Source of the DNA: Aphelocoma coerulescens
Taxonomy: Eukaryota; Chordata; Aves; Passeriformes; Corvidae
Length of the DNA stretch: 64,000 nt
Assembly: GCF_041296385.1 (NCBI RefSeq)
Contig: NC_091023.1
Location: 2,914,924-2,978,923, forward strand
Direction of reading: 5' to 3'
Part shown: piece after piece, positions 11,637-23,900 of the stretch
Layout of the letters: each line of letters begins with the position of its first letter
Numbering within the stretch: position 1 is the first letter of the stretch
The notes under the pieces: generated by a model
What the model saw: the letters and a program-made list of their open reading frames with translations, nothing else
Databases searched by the model: none
Told to the model about the DNA's origin: nothing
Program-made: the position numbers and the translations under genes

Positions 11637-11925
11637 ATGGTGCCGCGGCGCCGGGAGCCCGGCGGGGGGCGGCGGGGCCGGCCCCGTGAGGCGGCGGGGG
11701 AGGCGGGCGCGGGGCCGCGGCGGGGCCGGCGGGTGCGGGGCCCGCGCCGCCATCTCCTCCGCCTCTTGCCGCCGCCGCTGCTGCTGCCGCTGCTGCTGCT
11801 AATGCTGCCCGCCGGCGCCCAGGGGCAGCCCGGCCTCGGGCCGCACGCCCCGGACTGGCCCCCCAGCGGCCCCGGGCCCAGCCTCAGCATCTACCTGAGC
11901 GAGGAGGAGGTGCGGCAGCTGATCG
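11637..11925 (+). CDS. RYK: RYK exon 1: leader, signal peptide, start of WIF domain
   Basis: This exon encodes residues 1-96 plus the first base of Gly97. The chosen ATG has G at -3 and G at +4 and is the first ATG in frame; the open frame extends upstream only through GTG codons (for example 11526). Residues 1-38 are very rich in Arg, Gly and Pro. Leu-rich residues 40-57 form the signal core, with a likely cleavage after Ala-Gln-Gly (61-63). The exon ends in [14 protein letters not shown], matching the start of the RYK WIF domain. The donor is G|GTGAGT. The leader is longer and more basic than in mammalian RYK. Confidence 0.9.
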
Positions 11926-14900
11926 GTGAGTGCGGCCGGGGGCGACACGGGGCCCGCGGGCAGTGCGGGGCTGAGGTGGTGGGGCTGGGGTGGGGGGAGT
12001 TCGGCCGCTCAGGAGGGGCTGAGGGGACTTCTGCGGGCCGGGGTGGAGGTTTGGGGGGCTGGAAAAGGACGGGGGGCTGTGGGACTGGGCTGGGAATGGT
12101 GGGCGTCAGCGGGACTAGAGGTGGCTGTGGGGTCCAGGAGGTGCTTGGGGGTGTCTGTAGGAATGTTGGGAGGGAAGCAGATCTGGGGATGCAGGAGAGG
12201 ATGGAGAGGGCTGTGAGTGGGGATGAAGGATCTCCAGCTCATGAGAGGGTGGGGGTCTGTGGGACTGGAATGGTAATGGGTGAATCCAGAGATCTGTGTG
12301 GGTTCTGTGGGAGTGGCTGTGAGTTGGGATGAAGGACCTGGGCTCAGGAGCGTGGGGGGCTGAGGCACTGGAGTGGGGATGGTGGATGTCAGCAGGACCA
12401 GGGGTTTGCTGTGGGGTCCAGGGGACTGGGGATGTCTGTGGGACTCCTGCGAGGGACGCAGATTTGGGGGTGCAGAGGAAGATGGAAAGGGTCGTGAGTG
12501 GGGATGAATCCCCTCCTGGAGCTCAGGAGGGGATGGAGAGCTATGGTACTGGGGTGGGATGGGGGATATCAGGGATCTGTGGGTTTTGTAGGACTGTAGT
12601 CACGGTTAGAATGGACGAGTCAAAGGGGTCTGTGTGCTGCCTTGTGTGTGTGTGGTTGGGGGAGGAAAAGGGCACAGGGCTTCACCCTTATGGTGGGGGA
12701 CTCCCCAGGTTGGAGGGACCAGGGGTGGTGTCCTGTGGGAGCAGGGTAAGCCCTGGAAGAGGTGAGCTCAGGCCCATGATTTAATTAGCCAGGCGAGCAA
12801 CATGCAGAGGGCAGAGAGGAGACCTGGCAATAATTGGGTGTGTGTGTGAAAGGAATCTTAATTTCTAGGCAGGCTGACAATTGCTGCGCAAGGACTTGGA
12901 GGCAGTTCCTGAAGTCCCCCATCTGGCCTGCTGTGGAAGGCTTTCATAGGAGCTCTGTGCTTGGAGAGTCTGACTTAAACAAAGATTTGTTTTCTGTAGG
13001 CTTTGGCTTGCATAGCCTCTTGTTTAGAGTTGGTGGCTGGAGTCTCAAAACAAATCTGTTGGTGTCCCCGGTGATTTGTTTTTCCCAAGTGCCCTGTATC
13101 TCTGCAAGCTGGAAAACTGGCAGTGCAAGACTTTATTTGCGTCAAATGGACAAAATAAAAATATCTCCAGTTAATTTGCACTCTGTGAGCACACAGCTGA
13201 CCCAAGTCAGGGGATCTGGGAACTGAAGGACACTGTAAACATTTTTCCCTCATGGTTTACCCTGGTGATCAGTGTTCTGCTGTTGTCATTTGTACGTGGC
13301 ACGTGCTTGCTGCCAGATTTTCCGGTACAGATAGAGGGTGAAAATGTCCGGCTTGCTGGTGAGCTGAGATTCTAAATAAGTAGTTAATCTTGGGGAGTAC
13401 TGAGTGGCAAGGTTTGCACTCTGCCCAGTCTAGTGCCTGAAATCTCTGCTAGTTGGATTTGTTCAGGCTTCTGTGGCCCACTGGCATAATTATTCATCAT
13501 GAAGTAGCAACTGAGGAGGCAAGATGTGCTGTTACTATTTTTTAAGTGAAATTCCTTCCTGTAGCCTCCCTTATGGGTGTCTATTACTACATGGCTGAAG
13601 GCACTTAGTACTCAGCTGTCTGTAGCTGGTTTATATCACTTTAAATATCTGACATGAATGATCTGTTCTGCCTCTGTGACCCCAGAGACTTGGATAAATT
13701 GGAATCTAATGTGGAGGTAAACTGGGGCTTCCTTCAGTTAGTGGGCTTCAGGTCACTGGAAATCTGTTGCAAACTAAACCTCCAGGATCTAAATTGTGTT
13801 GTTGGCATGAGCAGATTTAATTTTAGAGGTATCCTCTACACATGCTCTCTGTTGTAGGTAAGGTGTAGTCTGAGGAGGCATTTAGGCACGGTCCAATTTA
13901 CCAATAACTTCATGTATTCCCCTGGCAGAAGAAAATCCAGAGGGATAGACAGTTTTGTTCCAGGTCTCCGTGATTCTGAAAACAAGCCCAGCTGTTTCAT
14001 ATGTTCCATTTTGTAGTGTCTGATTGGGGTTTACATACAATCAAGTTCATGGTTTAAAGCCGTGTACTGATGTGTGAACTTGCAAAGAGCAGCGAGGGGG
14101 GTTCAGCTTCTGGAACTTCTCTGAGGAAAGCTGTGGTTCAGTGGATGCTGGGATAGTCAGTCACGGGGGATAGGAAAATGAGGTTGCTCGTGAAGTGTTA
14201 AGTTCAGTGAAGCTGCTGATAGAAACTGGATTCTTTCCCCTTTTGTCTCTAAACAAACTCTGGTCTCTGCTACTGTCTTGCTGTGGCTGAACAGAAACTC
14301 TCAGACTTTCTGAACTGCTCATAAACCCCAATGTTACATGGAGTTACTACAATTACTACAGCCTGTGCTGTTTTCATGCTTCTAAATCTCACCCCTATAC
14401 ATCTTTAGGTAACAAATTTGATTAGGAATAAATGTAAGCACGCATGTGGCTGCTGAATCAGTCACAGACAGCGATGCAGAGCTGGAGCATCCCCAGGGTC
14501 TGGTGGAAGCTCTGTGGGGCCGTACCCCGTGCTGTCTCTCCAGCAGCCAGGCTGGTACGGTTCAGTGGAGTGTCTGATGCTGCTGCTTTCCCCAAACCCG
14601 GCGTTCGGTGTCTTGCAGAACCATGGGCTGTGTTTTAATCAGGTTGTGGCTCTTGTAAGAGAAACTTCTTGCAGATCATTTGTGGCTGCTGTTCTTTGTG
14701 GCATGGAGGAAGGACAGATACGGTGATTTATAGTGAAAGCTGCCCGCTGCTTTTCCTGTATGCTCGCGGCAGATTTCCACTGTCGGGCTGTGGGATTCTG
14801 ACCATGTGTCTGCCTTAGGAGGAATTGTTTTGAAGTCTTCAGGACTTTATGTAGAAGAAAACTAGAGGAAACTGGCTCATCTTGTTGTGTGAGGTGGATT

Positions 14901-17900
14901 TCTATTTCGAAACGCTGCAGAGTTCTCAGGGTCTAAAAGCAGGACTTGCTATATGGCAGGCAGATGGTGTCTCTGTCAGAAATATCTCTTGCCATTCCCA
15001 TGGAAAATATTCCCAGCCATCCAGACTACAAGCCTTTGGGAAAAATAATCTGTGGTTTTGACATAATTGAATATGTCAGATTCCGCTTGCACCAGGCAGG
15101 ATTCGGAGATAGAGGGGATGGAGGTAGGAGGGAGTTAGTTCAGGGGACTTGGCTGAGATGACTCCAGCGATGGCAGCAGGAGCCAGAGGTGTCAGGGTGA
15201 GAGCAGTGATGAGGTAGAGGGTGAGGGAGAGCTGGGGAGGAGGAAGGGAAGTGCTGCTTTTTGGGGAGAGACATCCAGAGCACCACAACCATTTTAGGGG
15301 TGTCTGTGAACTCTCTTGGCACCATCATCCGTAGCTTTTTGGAGCTGGTTCATATGGAGAATCTTTTTTGGGCCTGTGCTTAGGCCTGAAGAAAGTTTTA
15401 TTAGTCTTACGCAGTGGCTGTGCAGGTGTGATAACACCACCTGATCCTAGCCCTTTTTCCAGTGGTGCTGAACACACAGGTGGTGTGAAGTTAGTGATGA
15501 GTTACTCAGCAGGAGGTCTCTACTTGATTTAGTGACTTTCATTCCAGTTTTCCAGTGAAATCAAAATGTGCCGTTCGCCTCATGTTGAAATGCTCCATTG
15601 TTCTGCTTTTTACAGGATCCTGGGATGTGAAGGCTGGTATATCCCTGTTTTGCCGGTAGCAATTTAAGGTTTAGAGAATAAGGTAGAAAATATTCATTAT
15701 TATTAGATAGGTCACTAATAATTAAGGATTGGATCTAGTCTGTTTCAATACACAGTGTTATTTGGCACTTGGTGCATTCCTGGTGTATCTCTTAGACCTT
15801 GATTGAGTTCCCAGCAGTTCTGAGCTCAGCCTCACAAGGAGACTTCAGGATCTACCCTCTGATTCTGAGGACCAGACTCAATAGCTGCCTGTGAAAACTT
15901 GGCTTAAGCAGTTCTCCTGGCATTGCAGGCTGTTCTTTTGCAGCATTCATGGCAGCAACAAGGTGCTTAAGCAGCGAGGACAATCCTTTCTGTCCCTGCA
16001 GGGTTTTTTTTGGAGACTACATGCCTTTCAGCTGTAAAATTGGTCTTGTGGATAGCCCTCCTATCACATGGCTCTGGGTCTTTTTAGAGGTCTGGTCTGA
16101 ATGTTAACTGAGACTTGAGTCCCATGGGGGGGAAATACCACCACAGCTAGGGGCTATCATAGTGCATGTCTATGGGGGGCTAAATTAGAATTGCAGGGGA
16201 ATTTTAAAGTCAGAAGTCCTACAGTGTTTACATTGAGTTTCCAAATTTAGTGTTCTCTGGCCTGGTTTCTTCTGAGTAATCACTGAATGCTGTCTGTTGT
16301 TAGTTTTATATTAGCACTCACTTAATTACAGAGTTAAATTAATTTCACTTATGTGACTTGTACTTATGTGTTCTAGGATTTCATTAAAAGCCAGTGTGCA
16401 GTTTACTAAAATGAGTTGTCTGGCTGGAAGATGCAACATTGATGCAAAATCTATTACAGCAGAGGATTGTTTGTTTGGTTTTTAAATTGTGCTGCTGACT
16501 CACAGAGTGGTAGAGGTTGGCAGCGACCTCCGGAGGTCATCTGGTCCCACCTCCTGCTCAAGCTGGGCCACCCAGAGCTGGTTCTTCAGCACCACATTCA
16601 GGAGCTTTCAAACCTCTCAGAGGATGGCGACTTCACCACCTCTGTGGGCAGCCTGTGCCAGTGCTCAGTCACCCTCACTGTGTGAGTTTTTCTTGATGTT
16701 CGGGCAGACCCTCCTGTGTTTCAGTTTGTGCCCCTTTCCTTGGATCTTGTCACTGAGCACTGGTGGGAAGAATCTGCTTCCATCCTCTCTGCACACGTCT
16801 TTGATGAGATCCCCCTAAGCCAGCTCTTCTCCAGGCTGAACAGCTCCAGCTTTCTCAGTGTCTTCTCATGGTAGAGGTGTTGCAAGTCCCTTTAATCCTC
16901 TTTGTGGTCCTTCACTGAATCCTCTCCTGTAGCTCCATGGCTCTTCTTATGGGGAGCCCAATGCTCCAGGTGTGGCTTCACCAGGGCTGAGCAGAGCCCT
17001 GGGAAATTACAGGCCAAATGCAATTTTGTATGTTAGAAATGGAGTCTAAACATCATCTTATTGCAGCAGATGATCTTAATTGTCTTCATTTTATACTGTG
17101 AAACAGCTTTGTTGATGCCACTGTTTTTAGGAGTTGGCCACAAGAGTTCACATCAAAAGTGCTTTATGGTACTTGCACTGAGTCTATAGTGACTGGAAAT
17201 CCTCTTGTTCCTTCGTTGCCTGGTTATTATGAAAGGGAGCTGAAAGCATGTATTCTTTGTGATTCTTGAAAGGCTTCAGGGCCTTGGTAAAATCCCACTC
17301 AGCCTGTGTTGGACAGCACCTGGCTGTCTGTGTGATTGACCAAGTGCCATGCTTCACATCCATATTGAGGCTTATGAGAACAAGCTGCAGTTGGGGTTCC
17401 TCTGGCCCTTTCCATTCTGTTACTTCCCCTTTAGCTTGCAAAGTTCAAATAACAGTGGACCGCCATTTCTTTGGATATGTGCAAAATCATATAATCCACT
17501 GCAGTATTGGTAATGCTTGCAAACCTGCAGAAGAATAAACTTCTAGAAGCTTGAAATAGCCAGCAGAAGGCCTTCCTCCTAGAGAAGGCAGCCTCTGGCC
17601 TGGATTAGGATTGCTTTGAAACCATATTCTGTGATGCCACTAAGGGGGAGTCTGTGAAATAAACTTCGGTCCTTGTGTGTATTGATCTGCTCAGCATTGC
17701 TGAGGTGGGTGGTTGATATCTGAATCCTGCTTTACCACATCAGCTGATGTGTTGGGATTTAAACTGCTGGGGGTTCTGTCCGAATCCTGCCTGGAGAAGG
17801 CTCTTTCCTTCTGCAAACAGTTGTTCAGGCAGGACTGTACGGGCAGAGCGCGGCTGGGCTGCCTTCTGCAGCTCTGTCTGTGCTCTGGCCTGGGAGGAAA

Positions 17901-20900
17901 CAGCCATTTCAGCTCCCCAGAGGCCAAGGTCTGTCTAGTGATAAATGTTTGTGGCTCTTGTAACATTTTGTGTGTCAGGGACTTGGAAGAAACCTGACCT
18001 CTGAGACTGAAGGTTGTCCTGATGGTGGTGCGGGGAAAAAATCCCAAAGCTGCATTCCTCATTGCTGTGGCTTTACACCTGCATTCTGTTTGGCAGCGTC
18101 CTATTTATCCCTGTTGATTGTTTGGCCTCTTGGACTACATGCTCTCTTTCTCCCTCCAATGCACTGACAGAATGGGAACAAGAGAGAGGAAATGGAGGCA
18201 CAGCTCCCTGCGTGCATGCAAAAAGCCAGCAAGAAGGGCTCAGGGTACTGGGAGGAAGGCAGGGACCGAAACTGTCCCTAAACACCACCTGCGCAGAGGG
18301 AAATACAAGAGATAGGGATCGTGTTCACAGGCACGAAAAATCCCAGGGTGGTGTTTTCCTGAGAGTGGGTGCTGTGGAGGCAGCTGTACCGTACACTCTG
18401 GGTATTTTAAAGGATGAAGCCGCGTGTTTTTCTCCTCCCCTTCTGCTATTCAGAGTTGTGTTTGGATACTGGAAAAGCTGAATTAATGAGACAAATTCCA
18501 AATGTGTTTATTCACGGTTGTGTGTGCTGAGCTCTAGTGAAATGGCTTGATGACTAATTCCTACCTGAAACTGTCCAGACTGGAATATCATGGAGGCTCC
18601 TACTTTCCCTGCAGTGTTTAGTCAGAGTTACTCCTCTGTACTTTAGTGTGCAGGATTGAATCATACTCGAGCTCTCAGCAGCGAGAGCAGGAGGTGCTTA
18701 CAGGCTGAAGTGCATTTAATGAGTTGTGCCTGATGAATTGAGTTCTTTTCCCTTTTTCCCCCGGAATGGCAGCAGCACCAGCAGCTCCCATGTCGGGATG
18801 AATGCTAACACACTCTGCAAACGCCTTGTGATGGCACAAAGGGCTCGATGGCAGAGGCTTCAAACGCATTATTCCTTTTCCATCGCTGCCTTTGTCCTTC
18901 TTTCAAGCGGGTAACTCACATATTTGCACTGACTGCTCCGGAGAGCTGGGAGCAGAAGCAACAGCATGAAACTAATGCGATGCTTTAGAATTTCCCTGCC
19001 ACTTACTGGGTGTTGAATAGCTGTAATTAAATTAACCAGCATATTGATTTCAGCACGCTGCTTGGGAAAGAGCAGAGCAGGAACACAGGCATGGGAGCTG
19101 CTGCTTGGGAGGCTTGGAAAGCTAGAGCAGGCTGATAAACTAATGATGGTTATCCTCTCCAGTCTGTTTTGGCCTTTATGAAATTAGTTGATGGCCTTGC
19201 CGAGTAATTCCTAATTAAAAAAAAAAATACTAAGCTCTGTGGGTTTAGAGATGGCCACAGGAGTGAACAGACCTGGCTTAGTTTGTTTAGAGCTTGCTTT
19301 TGTGTTAAACAATCTGTGTCACTCTGATGAAAGTGTTCAAAGCATCTCAAAAGATGTGGACAGTCCATTATCCCTTCAGCAGTCCTGTTGGACACAGAAC
19401 CAGGAGTGTGGGCTTCAAGGCTGAGAGGCCTGAAGCACTGAGGGAGGGGGTGTGTCAGTTCTTCCTAATTAATGTTAAATTTATTTGTACTCTGTTGGGT
19501 GCTCATTACTGGAATAGCCATGGCACTGGCAAGGGACACACTGTTCTGGAGGTGACAGGGTCTTGCCTACAGGGATGGCTAAATCAACATGTGGGTGCAT
19601 TACTATAACTAAATGAAATAAAAATAAAATGGCACAACTTCTGTGGGTAGGTGACACTGAAACACCACAAGCACACGTTATTCACGAGCCCAAATGACAT
19701 CTGGCATACCTCTGTGAGGTGGTGCTGGTGTTTTAGCTGGGAAGATGACAGCAGCTCCCTTCCAAAGCTTTGGGGCACTACTGAGCACTTGATCAGAGGT
19801 TGTTTTATTTTGAGGGCTGTGCTCTTGGCAACTGCAGTTCATGAGGAGTGAACCTTTTGGTTTTCTATTCTCAGTGTTAGCTTTCATTCTAATTCAAAAG
19901 GAGCATCAAACTTCATATTACAGTAATGATGAGATTTGCCATAGCTGCTAAGTTAAATTTTTATTTCATAAGTACACTTAAAAATAAAGTTATTCTATAT
20001 TTTTCCCTAAAGTTAGATTTATTCTTTTGTATTATAGAGTTTCCTTTCAGTTGCTTCCAACCCTGTACCTTTGCCATTCCTATTCCCACTTGTCCCATTT
20101 CCCCTTGCCCTCTGTGTAGGTCGTTGCCACTAATTTTCCTCTGCCTTCAAGTATCCATTTTGTACATGTCTGCTGCATTTTTCCTTTGGAATCAGTGCTT
20201 CAGGTAACTCATATGCACCATCCTACCCATTAAAGCAACGTGGCTGCTGGTTTCGGTGAGAGTTTACTAGTTTCTCTTTTTTTCCTTGAAATGGCCAAAT
20301 TTCATTTAGAAAGGTGTTCTCAGGAGCAGAGTTCACTTGCATTTTGCTCTGAGGTGAGATATAAGGTTTTGGTTTGGGTTTTTTTTCCCCCCCAGTAAGA
20401 AGTGTCATTTAACTATTTCTGCAGGGGTCTTTATATCCTACTTAGCACAAAAGTGATTTTTTTTCTGTAGGTAAAGGAGAGAAGAACATGGTTGAAATGT
20501 AATTGTTGTTGTTCAGAGACAAAGGGTAAGCAGGTGGGTCCTAGAAACTATAAATATCTTCTATTTAGTATGGATCGAGTTAAATATTGATTGTTTTTCA
20601 GCAGCTGGCATCTCCTAGGGGAGCTTCTTCCTGTGGAAGTGAAGAAGTCCTCCCTCTGACTTTCCAAAAGGCCTTTCAGTGGAAAAAAATCCCATTTGCC
20701 TCGGGTGTTGAACTTGCAAATGGTATTTAACAGCATCAGTGAGGTGAATTGGGGGTGAACTGCCTGTGAAGATTCACAAGGACTTAATGAGAGCTCTCAG
20801 CTAAGAGTTTTTCTCCTGTTTGCTGGATGTTGGGAGGCTTCCTGCTAAGATTTCCTGCCGGGGAGTCTTGGTTGGTTTTCAAGGGTGCATTAATTGCCTT

Positions 20901-23900
20901 AAAGATATGTTGAGTATTTCCTCAAATGGAATGCCTTGCACGTTGTATTCCCCCTCCAGCTCATGAGAAGTTAACTCTGCACAGGTAACAAAATAACCAC
21001 AGCCCACGTTCCCTCTGGGGCTGCTCGTGGAGCTGGGTGAGCTTGCAGAGCTGTGAGGATTGCTGGCTTGATGCTGCTGCTTTGTCTTTCGGCTTGACAC
21101 TGATCACCATCCTTTGACACTCCCTGGTGCCTGTGTTAGGAGACTGAAAAGCTGCTTCTTCATCATCTCCACGTTGCTGAAGGTTTAACTTGGTTTTGCC
21201 CTGTTTCATTTTTCATCAGTCGTCTTTTCCACAGACTCCCAACCTTTAAGGTGTTTAAAAACAAGTATTTCAGCCCAAAATCCTGACCAACAACTCAACT
21301 GGCAGACTGTAGCTTTGTGGAAAGCTTAAGTAAAAATGCAAGAGGAAGGCTGTGGTCAGTTACTTGTTTTATTAAAGCAAAGTTCACTTTGTTGTTGTAT
21401 GTACTGGATATGTACAAATAGCATGTTAGAAGTTTTTTATGTGCCTGTATTTTCAGATGCTTAGTATTGCATCCCAAATAGTTTGCTATTTTCTGAACTA
21501 AATTGATCCATGTGGATCAGTTTGCATTTTTCTTGTATCTTTGAACTCCCAGCTGTAGTTTCAGCCCTGGGCAAGCTGATTGTTGAATTAAGTGCATTGA
21601 AACTAATAAGGCTTGCTCTGGGAGCGTGTTCTTTCTACCCTGTAAAGAGAAGAAGTTTCAGTAGTCAAGAGCTGATTTTTAATCATTCAGTCACATTTCC
21701 TTGTGTTTGGGCTGTATTTTCCAGTGGACATATTTTCCAGTGGACATTTGCAGAACCTGCTGCAAAAAAAGCAAAGTTTAGCATTAAAAGTCAGTATTTC
21801 AGACTTAGGGTGCACTTTAAATGAAAGGAAAATGGAAGTAAAAAGAAGCTGTCTTTCTTCAACAAGGTAAATTGTCCAGTGGGAGGAGAATCCAGTGTGT
21901 TTATGGAATGGGATGAGCAGGCTTGAGAGGGGGGTGATGTTGGAGGGGTGTTGAAACTTGAGGTTTGTACTCTCTCATGTGAGTGTTCATCCTGGAGTGG
22001 AAACTTCTGGTCTGGCCAGAGGACTAACCCTGATGAGCTGCTCAGGAGCAGAGGCCTCATTCTCTGGAGTACATAATGGAACAAATAAAATATTTATTTA
22101 AGGATCATAATTCACTGAACCGGGTAAATCTTCCCTATTAATTGGTTTCAGTGGCTGTGAGCCAGGATCAGGAGTGGCTCTGCTCTGGGAGGGCTGTGGT
22201 GGTTCGATGTCACACTGCAGAGATTTCTCAGCTGCTGATGAAGAAACTCTTTTAAATTACAGATCAGAGCATTAAGAAAACAACCCCCAGTTTCACTCAT
22301 TTCTCTGCTGGAGAGCTACTGGACAGATAATTATGTCAGCTATTGTTACCAGACTGCTTTTAATGAAGTGCTGCTTTTTGCAGTTTTCTAGCCCTATTCT
22401 AGTAGCAAACTCTTGCATTGCACACTCATTTTTGATCTCCCCATTTAAGACAAAATCTGCCCAAATTATGTTACAGAGATTTGAAGTGATTTAGTAATGA
22501 AGTGTAACCCCAGGTAAAAGACTCCTAAACACTGCTGTCATGTTTAAGAAGAACATGTTAGTACTGGTGCGTGTTGCAGGATAGATAAAAATAAAATCCC
22601 ATTTTCCCATGGTGGCAGAGGCAAGTTTCTTTTGTATATTGTGCTTAAAATGAAAAAAAGAAAAAGAGTTGAAGCTAGACCGCATTTGCACAAGGGTGTT
22701 TGAAAAGAAGTGTTTTGTTAGGCTGCTAGGCTGACATGATTCAATTTTGTCATGAACACAAGGGCTGCCCAGCATCCTTGGCATCTGGGAATGAAAGTTG
22801 GCCTCTCCCCTTCCTTTCTGAGCTTCTTCAGATGTTTTGTTATGTTAAACAGTGCAAAGAATGACAGACTTTCTCTGTGCTGCTGCTTAAATTTACCTTT
22901 TTGTTTGCCTTCAACTTTAATTTATTCTTTCAAGTCTGTGCCCAAGGTACAAAGATGGGGAAGTTAATAATGAGATTTAGAGGTTGCCTGGGTAAAAGGG
23001 TGGTGGTTTTGCCTTGAAATCCAGGCAGAGCATTGCACTGAACTGATTTCATGTGTGTTGGTGTAGGTTAGTCAAGTCCAAGTAAGGAGAAACCAGATCC
23101 TTCCGTGCTGTGCGTTGTCTGCATATGGACTTGTTTAGGGAGCTTTGCCAAAGCAAAGCTGCAGCCCAGCTTTTCAAACTGGTCAGCATTGATCACCAAT
23201 ATTCTGCTTAAACCAGCAGAAGCCTTTTGGAAAAGCTGCTTTTTCTCCTCTGCATTTTGTGATATTTCTTTGTAAGGTTCTCCACCCCTTTCTTTATGTT
23301 TTGTCATTTTGTGTAGAAAATGATTGAGGAGCTGCCCGTTTCCTGTAGCTGTTTGTATTGCATCTGTGTTTTCCTCCTAGAGCCACCTGTTTTCTCCTTT
23401 TATTATTCCATTTAGGACACAAGACATTAAATCCATCTTGGATTTGCCCTACTTAGTGCAAAGGAAGAATTGAGCACCTTCAGAGGAACCCAGCATCTTG
23501 CAGAATGACATTTTCCCTCCCCTCACCCACCAGGAGGTTTAGGTTTAGTAGGGTACTGAGCAGTCTTGAAATCTGAAGCAACTGAGAAACTAGAACTTAT
23601 TTCTCTTTTCCTCTGCAACCTGCTGCCTCAGCTGCTGCATCTTATGCTGCTGCTGACTTTGAAAGAGATCTACACTAAAAAAGTGAAAATTTGAGGTCGC
23701 TGCTTTAGGCTGTGTATTGATAGTGACCTGCTTCACTTGATGCCATTTTTCTAAGCTACCCACACCCAAAGCATGCTTTGGAAAAACCTTACAGTATCCA
23801 AATTAAGTCACAGGACTGTTTTGGTATAAGGTCCATCTAAGTGCTGCTGCAGTCTCACCCTCCATGTGGGATGCTCCTGGGCATCCTCACTAATCCAGGG

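Noticed and set aside
11040..11753. 237-codon - strand open frame across the CR1 and promoter
   Set aside because: It spans a repeat and a CpG island, where high GC removes stop codons. The composition is low-complexity Pro/Arg/Gly and it is antisense to exon 1.
11312..11890. 192-codon - strand open frame over exon 1
   Set aside because: It is the antisense shadow of the GC-rich RYK exon 1, with arginine and proline runs and no domain.
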